A program made the position numbers and the translations under genes. From Bacteroidota bacterium (GTDB lineage: Bacteria; Bacteroidota; Bacteroidia; B-17B0; Aurantibacillaceae): 32,179 bases of DNA. The notes beneath the pieces were generated by a model that did no database searches, was not told where the DNA came from, and saw only the letters and a program-made list of their open reading frames with translations. The DNA is taken from positions 1-32,179 of the forward strand of contig JAOQAF010000073.1 of NCBI GenBank assembly GCA_025963735.1, read 5' to 3'. Positions 24,601-32,179 of this stretch are shown one piece after another; position 1 is the stretch's first letter; each line of letters begins with the position of its first letter.

Positions 24601-25122
24601 GCCAAGTTTTTATATACCAACAACAATACTCAATCTCTTGAAACTAATATTGCGTTCATTGATTCTTCAAAAGCCGCTGTATCATGGACCTGGGATTTTG
24701 GTAACGGAACAACCAGCAACATACAAAATCCTATTGCCACTTATATAAGCAACGGCACCTACACTGTTTCTTTAACCATAACCGATCAGTTTGGTTGCGC
24801 CAATACATATACGGCCCAGGTGCGGATCTCCAACATCGTATCTGAAATAACACAATTGATCCCGAACATTATTTCGCCGAACAACGATGGAAAAAATGAT
24901 TTCTGGCGTCTTGATTTTATAAATGTGTTTTACCCTACAGCCGAAATAGAAATATTTAACCGGTGGGGCGAGTCGTTGTTTAAAAGCACGGGCTATTCAA
25001 ATGCCTGGGATGGAAGTTACAAAGGAAACCCTTTGCCTGTAGGCGCTTATTATTACACAATACAGCTCCACGACCCTAAGGATAGTAAGGTGATTAAAGG
25101 AACTGTAACATTATTAAAATAA
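21661..25122 (+). CDS. T9SS type-B secreted adhesin-like protein 1 (IgGFc-like, Ig-like repeats, PKD, CHU_C)
   Basis: I use the ATG at 21661 (1153 aa), where a signal peptide (MRKHLFSFLFIAVSFLTIHAQ) begins; the track's GTG start adds four residues. Order: IgGFc-binding-like N-terminal domain (about 20-445, DTSFWFVAPD at its start), four Ig-like repeats with a C-x-N-N-P-x-V-x-L-N type opening (about 450-808), three PKD domains (about 809-1060, with YNWNFGDG and WTWDFGNG cores), and a C-terminal CHU_C/gliding-motility domain (ISPNNDGKNDFWR, IEIFNRWGESLF, NAWDGSYKGNPLPVGAYYY). The last is the T9SS type-B sorting domain, so the protein should reach the cell surface or medium. A PorP/SprF gene follows after two bases. 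Ligand unknown. Confidence 0.92.
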   Translation: MRKHLFSFLFIAVSFLTIHAQIDTSFWFVAPDISATLGDSPITLHVQTYNQAATVYVRQPANPSGVNAILTVGASTTQILNLTPSITAVESAPVNSVSAKGIYISSNANVSVYYTIGAGSNKEMISLKGQRSVGTDFYTPVPNSLTTAVTYTDAGVGFDVVAIGSGITTILITPRAACVGRAKNVTFSKSLSQGETFSVRDLNTVNPSQLAGSIISADKPIAVTVSGIVQTNGACVSSYADQITASDQIGKDYVILRSNTGSTDVAYILATVNSSSLTITNSTATVNWLINFGETYSVSITDPITYIKSDKPVYVLHASGYGCKLSAAQVAPAYCAGSYTTSFIRLSSDSLNLNVVTRIGNQNSFTLTSNGTNVPVSGASFTTVPGSGGNLVAARLFYPVGAIPVGSHNVLKNKQDLFALGIQNGSTLGGSAYAYGSEFGASAFVFANTAPTATICSNTTFTLNGQVGGGPNTGVYSFNGFGTLSGPANQITNNVYTPNPVDTNIKPVKFILSSTGICPNKSDTFKLTVKQAPIVNGGFDVNVCSNNPTVQLNGNVIGPTNQGFWTVIAPGNGTFVPSVNNFTATYNLSNTDTALTSIKIVLTSTNNAGCNAVSDTMKVFVNKAPLVKSSNVKPLVRCANNANVFLNGTVSGPTTSSGTWTTTGTGYFTPNNQSLICNYIPSVSDILSGTVTLKLTSSGGAPCKAVSDSVNVIFTQPVTVSTGVDLNSCTNNPVVNLNAVITGTATNTGMWSGGAGVYSLSNTALTPTYTAAASEVAAGFVVLTFTTTNNGICNGVSDQVRIDFRQEPAANFTVNTVCLNQNTIFTDQSVNTSGLGAINNYNWNFGDGISSTTVSPVHTYSTAGTFTAQLVISSTFGCYDTISRPVIVHVLPVAGMSISRACSGSAQQITFTDQSTIPAPGSIASTGYYWDFGGFGFSISKDTAIVFPSQGLYNITHVVTSTNNCVSTITQSVNITPKPQAKFLYTNNNTQSLETNIAFIDSSKAAVSWTWDFGNGTTSNIQNPIATYISNGTYTVSLTITDQFGCANTYTAQVRISNIVSEITQLIPNIISPNNDGKNDFWRLDFINVFYPTAEIEIFNRWGESLFKSTGYSNAWDGSYKGNPLPVGAYYYTIQLHDPKDSKVIKGTVTLLK
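23011..24084 (+). repeat. Four tandem Ig-like repeats in adhesin 1
   Basis: About four units of 80-90 residues, each opening with a Cys followed by a strand like PTVQLNGNV, a G-x-W turn, a T-Y-x-x-S segment and a closing strand with a second Cys. The units are diverged at DNA level. The unit borders are approximate. Confidence 0.65.
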
Positions 25123-25124
25123 TT

Positions 25125-26126
25125 ATGAGGACTAAGATTTTTATAGCAGTATTGTTTTTGTATGCCAGCGTTTCAATAGCACAACAACAGACTTTATACA
25201 GTAATATTATTTTAAATCAATACGTTTATAATCCTGCCTATGCCGGGGTATATAAAGGTGTTGAAATAAACGCCAATTACCGTCAGCAATGGGCGGGGTT
25301 TGAAGACGCACCTAAAACAGCCATCGTAAGTGCTTACGGAACTTTTAAAAAGAAACCCAACATGGCAGTGGGTGGTATGGTAATAAACGACAGAAGCGGA
25401 TTGATAGGACGCACAGCGTTTTACGGATCTTACAGTTACCATGTTAAGCTTGGTAAAAAAGTAAACCTTGGGTTTGGCCTTTCAATGGGTGGAGTTTCTT
25501 ACAACGTAAAGGTTTACAATGCAAAACCTTACGATAAGGATGACGAATTTTTAAAGTCGAATATTTTAAATGCCAACGCCTTTGATGCTAATGCCGGGCT
25601 TTATCTTTACAGTAAAAAATTCTTTTTTGGATTCAGCGGCCAGCAAATTCCAAATGCAAAAATTCGGTGGGTAAATACAATGGGGCGCTTAACCCCGCAT
25701 TACTATGCTATTTCGGGAGTGAATATTACTCTTGATAAAAAGAAAAAAGAGTGGGTGATTCAGCCGGCTTTACTAGCAAGGTTCAACAGTCCTGTACCCT
25801 ATCAACTCGAAGCGAATTTAAGACTCATTTATAAAAACATGTTCTGGATTGGCGGTAACTACCGTTTTGGAGCGTCGGCCAGTGGTATGTTTGGATGCAC
25901 CATAAGTAAGCTTGTAACTTTCGCGTATTCTTATGACTACGCGCTCACTTCATTGCAAAAATATTCTAACGGCAGTCACGAACTTTTATTAACTGTTTCT
26001 TTTGCTTCCAAAAAACAAAAAACAGCAAGCGATAAAGTTACGGATGCTGATGAAGAAGAATTTAATAATCTTGATAATAGCATTAAATCAAATTTAAAAA
26101 ACAAAAAGAATGAAGAGAAGAAATAG
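25125..26126 (+). CDS. PorP/SprF-family T9SS outer-membrane protein 1
   Basis: A 333-aa outer-membrane beta-barrel of the PorP/SprF family. A signal peptide (MRTKIFIAVLFLYASVSIAQ) is followed by the family's N-terminal signature of NQYVYNPAYAG and YRQQWAGF, then repeated Gly/aromatic strands, ending in a lysine-rich, possibly disordered tail. SprF is needed for secretion and surface attachment of the type-B adhesin SprB in Flavobacterium, and PorP binds PorK/PorN-type rings. Its position two bases after adhesin 1 suggests it serves that cargo (inference). Its 3' end overlaps the next gene by 17 bases. Confidence 0.93.
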   Translation: MRTKIFIAVLFLYASVSIAQQQTLYSNIILNQYVYNPAYAGVYKGVEINANYRQQWAGFEDAPKTAIVSAYGTFKKKPNMAVGGMVINDRSGLIGRTAFYGSYSYHVKLGKKVNLGFGLSMGGVSYNVKVYNAKPYDKDDEFLKSNILNANAFDANAGLYLYSKKFFFGFSGQQIPNAKIRWVNTMGRLTPHYYAISGVNITLDKKKKEWVIQPALLARFNSPVPYQLEANLRLIYKNMFWIGGNYRFGASASGMFGCTISKLVTFAYSYDYALTSLQKYSNGSHELLLTVSFASKKQKTASDKVTDADEEEFNNLDNSIKSNLKNKKNEEKK

Positions 26127-29100
26127 ATTCCTGGTTGTACTGTTATTTTTTACTCTTAAAGTGTCAGTATCGTTTGCACAGATTGATACCGCTTTTTGGT
26201 TTGCGGCCCCATGGGTAACACCCGATCACCACTGGAAAGACAATTATGTTTTACATATTTCAAGCTTTAACAGTGCAAGTACTACTGTAAGGTTACGTCA
26301 GCCATCCGCAATCAGTCCTAATAGATACGATACCACTATAATTCTTGGACCCAATCAAACTTTTGATTATATTTTCTGGAGAGATAAATTAGCAGGGCCT
26401 TCCGAACTGGCTTTTGATTCACTGGAAGTTAGGCCGGCAAATACTGTTCTTCCTTATGGTTTTTATATTTCGTCCACTTCTAACATTACTCTTGTTTATG
26501 ATGTGGTAACAAGAGCTCCAAGTTTTTATAATCCCGAAACATTTTCATTAAAAGGACAAAATGGATTAGGTTTGGAATTCGTTTGTCCGTTCCAGACAAA
26601 ATGGTTTAACCAAACATTGGGTGGAGATTTAAACGGTGATGGAATTGTAACGCAGCCAAAACAACAAATTAATATTGTTGCATCTCAGCCAAATACAGTT
26701 GTATGGATTACGCCAAAGTGTAATGTTGTTGGTCATCCCGCAAACGTAACCTATAGTGTGCTGTTAACTAATTACGGAAGCGCCTATACGATTGAAAACG
26801 CGGTTCAAAACACAAATATAGCAGGTAATAATCTTTCAGGCTCGGTAGTTGTTGCCGATAAACCCATTTCAGTAACAGTAGCCGATGATTCGGTGAGAGG
26901 AGTAACGGGTTGTTTTGATTTAATGGGAGATCAGATTGTTCCCGTAGATATAGTGGGTACAGATTATATTTTAAATAAAGGATTTATGAATGCTGCCGAG
27001 CCCGACGGCGCTTATATTGTTGCAACCGACAATTTTACACAGATTACAATTAATGATGGTGTAACTACTACCACGTTAGTAAATAAAGGCGACACTTATT
27101 TTTATAAAACCACTCAGGCGCTTACTTATGTAAATGCCACCAAGCCTGTATATTGTTTACATGCAACAGGAAATGGATGTGAGCTCGGAGAGGCTTTATT
27201 ACCTCCTTTAAATTGCGCCGGCTCAAACCTGGTGGCTTTTTCAAGAAATACGGCTCAAAACTTCCATCTGAATATACTTTGTAAAAACGGGGCTCAAAGC
27301 ACCTTTACCTTAAATAATGCTACGTCATCTGTTACAGTGCCTATTACAGCAGCTGACTTTACCGTGGTACCTGGTACCGCTACTTTGGTAGGCGGACCAT
27401 ATTATGGCGCCCAGTTAAACCTGCAAAGCACTGCAGTTTTACCTGTAGGATCCTATACTATTGGAAATAACACCGATGTGTTTGCTCTTGGCGTAATAGA
27501 TGGGGGAACAAGCACAGGAACATTATTTCATTACATGTCCTCTTTTTTAAGAAAAACATTTGTACAAACAACAACTGTAACGCCGGTATGCGTGGGGCAG
27601 TCTCCCACGGTAGCCTTAACAGGAACTGTTTCAGGCGGTGCAATCACAGGTATTTGGACAACCTCCAACGGCACGGGTACTTTTTCTCCGTATACTTCAA
27701 CTGTTAATACTATTTCAACAATTTATACTTTGTCTAATAATGACACATTGTTGTCGAGCATTGATTTCTTTCTTACGTCAACTGGTAACTGTACACCTAA
27801 AACCAATTCTATGACGGTAACGGTTAATCAGCGGCCAAAATTGGTAATTGGAAGTAGTACATCCATGTGTAAAAATAACATTCAGCCCATTGTATTAACA
27901 GGCACGGTAAGTAATGCGCTTGGTGGAACCTGGAGTGGTGGTAACGGCGGGGCTTTTGGCAGTCCTGGTGTTAATACCACTTACACTCCTTCGGCCGCAG
28001 ATCTGGCCGCCAACAGCATCACCCTTACCTTAACTACTTCCGGACCTTTACCCGGGTGTTTAAACAGCTCTAAAAGTTTAACGGTTGGTTTTGTGAACCC
28101 CCTTGTGGTTTCTGCCGGACCAAGTACGTATGTGTGTACTAATTCACAAACCCTTGCACTGAATGGCAGTGTTACAGGCTTTACCAATACAGGCTTATGG
28201 AACACTAACGGTACAGGTATTTTTCAACCCGGCAGTGCCAGCCCAAGTGCAACCTATGTGTTAAGTGCCAGTGATTTAAGTTTAACCTCTTTAAGCTTTA
28301 CTTTAGTTTCTACCAACAATCAAATTCAAAACTGTAACGCGGTAACGGATAATATGGTGGTAAATATTATTGCCAAACCTTCGGTAACTGCGGCATCTGT
28401 TCAGCCTATCTGTGCCTCCTCTTTGGTGGTGCCTTTATCGGGAACCGTTAGTGGTTCCGCCAACCAGGGATTCTGGAGCACACCAAACGGTACTGGCGTT
28501 TTTACACAAATTGCCCCGGCAAATGCTTCCTATACTATGAGTGCCAATGATACGCTGTCAGGGAATGTTACTTTTGTGTTGGGTTCAACAGGAACAGTTT
28601 GCCCAACAGAAACCGATACAATTAAATTAATTATTTTAAAGGCCCCGGTAATTCAGATCAGTTCCTCAAGTCCAACTGTATGTAATAATACGCCCATATC
28701 CTTAACTCCTACCATTACAGGCGCAACATCTTATATCTGGAACTCGATAAGTAACGGAACCTTCACTCCTTTATCAGGAGCTATATCTGCGAGTACAACC
28801 GTGCTAAATGGCCAGTATATGCCCTCCGGCAGCGATGTATCTAACGGCAGCGTGGTCTTAACGCTTACCGCCTCCACAGGAAGTTGTTCGGCCTCCAAAA
28901 CATTTACGGTAGGTTTCCAACCTTCTCCTAAAGCCAATTTTAATTTTTCTCCTGTAAGGTGTAAAGATTCTCCGGTCGTATTTACCGACGGTTCTCTGCC
29001 AAACGGAACGTCCAACCTATCCTATAACTGGAACTTCGGGGTAAGTCCTACCTCGGTTTCAAGTTCTTCCAATCCTATATTTACCTACACCAATGTAGGA

Positions 29101-29967
29101 AGCTACATTGTAACGTTTACTGTAACTGGCACTAATAACGCGGTTAATCCGCCACTTCAATGTCCTGATACAACGAGTAAGCGCATAACAATTTATCCGT
29201 TGCCTTTGGTTGATTTTAGTTTTAATAATACATGTCAGGGATTAGGAAGTATTTTCAGAGATTCATCACGGGTATCTGTTGGAAATGTTGTGGCATGGAC
29301 CTGGCAATTTGGTGATGGCACCCCGAATGTATCAGTTAAAAATCCGGTGCATACTTATACTAACCAGGGAACTTACAATGTGGCTCTTACTGCAACCTCC
29401 AATTACTCTTGTCAGTCAACCTTAACCAAGTTGGTTACTGTTAATCCAGCCCCCAATGCCGAGTTTGGTATGACCAACAACCCGTCTGTAGCCCAAGAGC
29501 CGGTTTATTTTTCTGATTTTTCAACGCCTACCAATTCGATTACCAACTGGTACTGGGCTTTTGGTGATGAGGGATCATCAACCGCCAGTGCGCCTATTCA
29601 CAGTTATTCTGGCGCCGGTATTTTTGTAATTACCCTAACGGTGTTTGATAATAACGGGTGTTCAGATACAATAAGTAAATCAATTGAAATAACTTTATTA
29701 CCTCAGGTACCAACTGCATTTACACCAAATAATGATAATAATAACGATCTGCTGTTTGTAAAAGGCGGTCCCTTTGAAAAGATGGTGTTTAGAGTTTATG
29801 ATAGTTGGGGAGTTTTAATGTTTGAAACCACCGACCAGAAAACAGGTTGGGACGGTAAAAAAGACGGAGTAGATCAACCGCTTGGCGTATATGTGTGGAC
29901 CTTACAGGCCGATATGTATAATAACAGGCAGGTTAAAAAGAATGGTGATGTTACTTTAATCCGATAA
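26110..29967 (+). CDS. T9SS type-B secreted adhesin-like protein 2 (IgGFc-like, Ig-like repeats, PKD, CHU_C)
   Basis: A 1285-aa paralogue of adhesin 1 with the same order: signal peptide (about 1-24), IgGFc-binding-like domain (about 25-480, opening IDTAFWFAAPW), about five Ig-like repeats (about 487-940), three PKD domains (about 941-1197; cores such as WTWQFGDG) and a type-B C-terminal CHU_C domain (FTPNNDNNNDLLF, VYDSWGVLMFE, GWDGKKDGVDQPLGVY). It has one Ig-like repeat more than adhesin 1. The N-terminal domain also carries a calcium-loop-like DLNGDGIV that adhesin 1 lacks. The start overlaps the previous PorP gene by 17 bases. A second PorP gene follows after two bases. It is a likely surface adhesin; the ligand is unknown. 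Confidence 0.92.
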   Translation: MKRRNRFLVVLLFFTLKVSVSFAQIDTAFWFAAPWVTPDHHWKDNYVLHISSFNSASTTVRLRQPSAISPNRYDTTIILGPNQTFDYIFWRDKLAGPSELAFDSLEVRPANTVLPYGFYISSTSNITLVYDVVTRAPSFYNPETFSLKGQNGLGLEFVCPFQTKWFNQTLGGDLNGDGIVTQPKQQINIVASQPNTVVWITPKCNVVGHPANVTYSVLLTNYGSAYTIENAVQNTNIAGNNLSGSVVVADKPISVTVADDSVRGVTGCFDLMGDQIVPVDIVGTDYILNKGFMNAAEPDGAYIVATDNFTQITINDGVTTTTLVNKGDTYFYKTTQALTYVNATKPVYCLHATGNGCELGEALLPPLNCAGSNLVAFSRNTAQNFHLNILCKNGAQSTFTLNNATSSVTVPITAADFTVVPGTATLVGGPYYGAQLNLQSTAVLPVGSYTIGNNTDVFALGVIDGGTSTGTLFHYMSSFLRKTFVQTTTVTPVCVGQSPTVALTGTVSGGAITGIWTTSNGTGTFSPYTSTVNTISTIYTLSNNDTLLSSIDFFLTSTGNCTPKTNSMTVTVNQRPKLVIGSSTSMCKNNIQPIVLTGTVSNALGGTWSGGNGGAFGSPGVNTTYTPSAADLAANSITLTLTTSGPLPGCLNSSKSLTVGFVNPLVVSAGPSTYVCTNSQTLALNGSVTGFTNTGLWNTNGTGIFQPGSASPSATYVLSASDLSLTSLSFTLVSTNNQIQNCNAVTDNMVVNIIAKPSVTAASVQPICASSLVVPLSGTVSGSANQGFWSTPNGTGVFTQIAPANASYTMSANDTLSGNVTFVLGSTGTVCPTETDTIKLIILKAPVIQISSSSPTVCNNTPISLTPTITGATSYIWNSISNGTFTPLSGAISASTTVLNGQYMPSGSDVSNGSVVLTLTASTGSCSASKTFTVGFQPSPKANFNFSPVRCKDSPVVFTDGSLPNGTSNLSYNWNFGVSPTSVSSSSNPIFTYTNVGSYIVTFTVTGTNNAVNPPLQCPDTTSKRITIYPLPLVDFSFNNTCQGLGSIFRDSSRVSVGNVVAWTWQFGDGTPNVSVKNPVHTYTNQGTYNVALTATSNYSCQSTLTKLVTVNPAPNAEFGMTNNPSVAQEPVYFSDFSTPTNSITNWYWAFGDEGSSTASAPIHSYSGAGIFVITLTVFDNNGCSDTISKSIEITLLPQVPTAFTPNNDNNNDLLFVKGGPFEKMVFRVYDSWGVLMFETTDQKTGWDGKKDGVDQPLGVYVWTLQADMYNNRQVKKNGDVTLIR
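27568..28929 (+). repeat. Five tandem Ig-like repeats in adhesin 2
   Basis: About five units with the same Cys-to-Cys pattern as those of adhesin 1. One unit shares an exact 18-base stretch, CCAACCAGGGATTCTGGA, with adhesin 1 (28460-28477 versus 23339-23356). Borders are approximate. Confidence 0.65.
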
Positions 29968-29969
29968 GC

Positions 29970-30965
29970 ATGAAAAAATTTAAAAGATATCTAATAGTAC
30001 TTTGTTTAGGAACCATGTCTTTATTAAAGGCCCAGGATTTTCACCTGAGTTTATATGACGCTGCTCCTTTATTTTTAAACCCTGCAATGACAGGCTTGGT
30101 AGACGGTAAAATGAGAGCGCACGCGCAATACCGTAATCAATGGAATTCAGTGGCTTATAAGCCGTATACAACCGCGCTTGTAAGTTTTGATATGCCTAAA
30201 GGCAAATGGGGCTTCGGTGGTCAGGTTACCAATATGCGCGCCGGGATAGGAAATTACAATGTGTTTCAGGCCCTTGGTTCTGTAGCTTATGCCGTGCCTT
30301 TAGATAAAAACAGGTTTCACAATCTTTCGCTGGGTTTACAGGCAGGCTTTACTCAAAAGAGAATGGAATATCAGGTATTTACTTTTGATAACCAGTGGAG
30401 CACAAAAGACGGGGGCTCATTTGATAAAGGACTGGGTAACAATGAAAATTTCAACAGTCAGGTGCAGTTTCAGGAAGCTGTTAACGCCGGTTTATTATAC
30501 TTCTACTCCAAACAGCAATCGCGTATAAATCCCTTTATTGGTTTAAGCGCTTTTAACCTTACCCAGCCAAAAGAAAGTTTTGTTGGTGGAAACAACCGTT
30601 TGCCGATGAGGTTATACGGGCATGCCGGGGTGAGAGTGAACGTGAGTGAATTATTATATTTTATTCCTAAGGTATTGGTTTATAAACAGGCAAATATTGT
30701 TCAGCAAACTTACGCGCTTGATGGAGGTTATTATTTTAAGGGAGAAAAGTTTTACGCACTGGCGGGTTATGTTTTCAGGGTAAACGACGCGAGTGTTGGT
30801 TACATAGGCTTTAAGAAAGATAATTATATCATGAAGGTGGGTTATGATTTTAATACTTCTTCACTAAGGGGTACAACAAAAACACGCGGAGCGTTTGAAA
30901 TATCATTAACATGGCTTGGTAAAAAAGGTAAAAATCAAGAAGTTAAAAATTGTCCAAGATTATAG
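29970..30965 (+). CDS. PorP/SprF-family T9SS outer-membrane protein 2
   Basis: A 331-aa PorP/SprF barrel with signal peptide (MKKFKRYLIVLCLGTMSLLKAQ) and the N-terminal signature variant LFLNPAMTG and YRNQWNSV. It is clearly related to the first PorP protein but diverged (for example NPAMTG against NPAYAG), which fits each being dedicated to its neighbouring adhesin. It begins two bases after adhesin 2. The next gene starts 10 bases after its stop. Confidence 0.93.
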   Translation: MKKFKRYLIVLCLGTMSLLKAQDFHLSLYDAAPLFLNPAMTGLVDGKMRAHAQYRNQWNSVAYKPYTTALVSFDMPKGKWGFGGQVTNMRAGIGNYNVFQALGSVAYAVPLDKNRFHNLSLGLQAGFTQKRMEYQVFTFDNQWSTKDGGSFDKGLGNNENFNSQVQFQEAVNAGLLYFYSKQQSRINPFIGLSAFNLTQPKESFVGGNNRLPMRLYGHAGVRVNVSELLYFIPKVLVYKQANIVQQTYALDGGYYFKGEKFYALAGYVFRVNDASVGYIGFKKDNYIMKVGYDFNTSSLRGTTKTRGAFEISLTWLGKKGKNQEVKNCPRL

Positions 30966-30974
30966 AAATTATAT

Positions 30975-32179
30975 ATGTTTAAAGTCAGATCATTTTTCCT
31001 GTTAGTATTTGTTTTAATTGCTGCTGCGGGTTTTTCACAATCGAAAAAAATATGGATAGAGCTTGCAGATAATGCCTATGCAAAAAAAGATTTTGCAACG
31101 GCAGCTGTTTATTATGCTAAAGTGCTTGATGATACAACGGTTCTTAAAAGCTATGTGTTGCCTTACGAAACACAAATGGTTAACCTTAAAATGAAATCTC
31201 TTTTTAAGGTTCCTGAACTGAAAGTGTCTAAACGTAAAGACAGTACTAACCTTGCAAAGGATAATTTACAAAACGGAAGTAAATATGACTTTATCATGTA
31301 CCGTTTGGCCCAGAGTTACCGTCAGAATTTTGATTATAAACATGCCGCCGAACAATTTAAAAAATGTGTTGACAGGAAAGTTTATCCCGATGCCCCTTAT
31401 TATTATGGATTGTCTTTAATGTCGTTAAAAAAATACCAGGAAGCATTACAGGTTTTTGATGAGTATACTAATTCAGGTGCAGGTTCCGACTCTCTTATGA
31501 AAATGGCTTCAAAAAAGCAGTCTTCGTGTTACTTTGCTTTGGATACATTAAAGGGAAGAAAACTTATTAAAGTTAAAATGATGGATACCCTGGTTTTTAA
31601 CAGGGGTACAACCAGTTTTGCACCCATGTACTATTTGGGAAATAATAAATTAATTTTTACAAGCGCCCGCAAAGGTGGTGTGGTTACCGATCCTGAGAAA
31701 CAAGACTCGAGATATTACTGCGATCTGTATTATACAACTCTTGATGATACCATCTGGCAAAGACCGGTTAATTTTGGCCGTCCGGTAAATACTTCCCTGC
31801 ACGAAGGCGCTGCGGTTTTTACTCCGGAGGAGGTAATGCTATTTACCCGCTGGAGCGACAATAACCGCAACGAATCTTTTATTTATATGGCCCGCACACT
31901 CGAAGGCCGTTTTTATGAAGCCATGAAATTAGGAACTAATATAAATGTACCCGGCTTTAAATCGCAACAACCATTTGTAAGTAACGATGGCCGTATATTA
32001 TATTTTTCATCCAACAGGCCGGGAGGTAAAGGTGGAATGGATCTGTGGATGGCACCTATTAATGAAAACGGATTTATTGGTGAGGCTAAAAACCTTGGCG
32101 CGCCTGTAAACACACAGGGTGATGAAATTACCCCGTTTTTTCATGACCTTAGCCATACTTTTTACTATAGTACTAATGG
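30975..32179 (+). CDS. TPR/PD40 envelope protein, PorE-like, truncated by window end
   Basis: This ORF is missing from the track because it runs off the 3' end. I read it by hand from the ATG at 30975, open for 401 codons. A signal peptide (MFKVRSFFLLVFVLIAAAGFSQ) leads into TPR-like helices (about 25-195, such as ADNAYAKKDFATAAVYY and YQEALQVFDEY), then PD40/WD40-like propeller blades (NNKLIFTSARKGG, GRILYFSSNRPGGKGGMDLW). The order matches the N-terminal two thirds of the PorE-like protein at 9468-11537, so a carboxypeptidase-regulatory-like region and an OmpA_C domain may follow outside the window (inference). It is the fifth gene of the adhesin operon and may tie the complex to peptidoglycan. 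Confidence 0.87.
   Translation, partial: MFKVRSFFLLVFVLIAAAGFSQSKKIWIELADNAYAKKDFATAAVYYAKVLDDTTVLKSYVLPYETQMVNLKMKSLFKVPELKVSKRKDSTNLAKDNLQNGSKYDFIMYRLAQSYRQNFDYKHAAEQFKKCVDRKVYPDAPYYYGLSLMSLKKYQEALQVFDEYTNSGAGSDSLMKMASKKQSSCYFALDTLKGRKLIKVKMMDTLVFNRGTTSFAPMYYLGNNKLIFTSARKGGVVTDPEKQDSRYYCDLYYTTLDDTIWQRPVNFGRPVNTSLHEGAAVFTPEEVMLFTRWSDNNRNESFIYMARTLEGRFYEAMKLGTNINVPGFKSQQPFVSNDGRILYFSSNRPGGKGGMDLWMAPINENGFIGEAKNLGAPVNTQGDEITPFFHDLSHTFYYSTN

Overview
The window looks like chromosomal DNA of a low-GC member of the Bacteroidota. The pointers are two PorP/SprF-family proteins, two large secreted proteins with type IX secretion (T9SS) type-B C-terminal domains, two TPR/PD40 proteins of the PorE type, a DUF3467 protein, and two promoter-like sites matching the Bacteroidota pattern TTTG-N18/19-TAnnTTTG. 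No rRNA, tRNA, CRISPR array, insertion sequence or phage gene was seen. No gene-free stretch exceeds about 160 bp. The genus cannot be named from this sequence.

Layout. (1) 1-4607, minus strand: a small heat-shock protein with its own terminator; a tight operon dapA / PyrR-like phosphoribosyltransferase / GAF-SpoIIE phosphatase; and lhgO (L-2-hydroxyglutarate oxidase). (2) 4695-7723, plus strand: FAH-family hydrolase, yidD, a thioredoxin-fold exported protein without redox cysteines, and an RluA-type pseudouridine synthase. The FAH/yidD and thioredoxin/RluA junctions are one-base overlaps. (3) 7752-11537, minus strand: a probable outer-membrane protein, an exported dienelactone-hydrolase-like protein, and a PorE-like TPR/PD40/OmpA protein with a strong terminator. 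(4) 11696-20597, plus strand: hemW, a hypothetical protein behind a good promoter, a lipoprotein, two small exported proteins, a large TerB-like/ABCG-type ABC transporter, a nucleoside phosphorylase, pyrF and a DUF3467 protein. (5) A lone DUF58 protein on the minus strand. (6) 21661 to the window end: a tightly packed plus-strand operon of at least 10.5 kb.

The final operon is the most distinctive part. It holds two consecutive cargo + PorP/SprF pairs followed by a truncated TPR/PD40 protein. Both cargo proteins have the same architecture: signal peptide, IgGFc-binding-like N-terminal domain, a run of Ig-like repeats (about four versus five), three PKD domains and a CHU_C/T9SS type-B C-terminus. 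The natural reading is a duplicated surface-adhesin export cassette in which each long adhesin is encoded beside its own PorP/SprF partner. The PD40 protein may link it to the cell envelope.

Other points: the SpoIIE-type phosphatase lies in the same reading frame as the phosphoribosyltransferase, separated by one stop codon, and starts with TTG. The thioredoxin-like protein has a clear signal peptide encoded upstream of any ATG, GTG or TTG. The nucleoside phosphorylase promoter candidate uses the stop codon of the ABC transporter as part of its -7 element.
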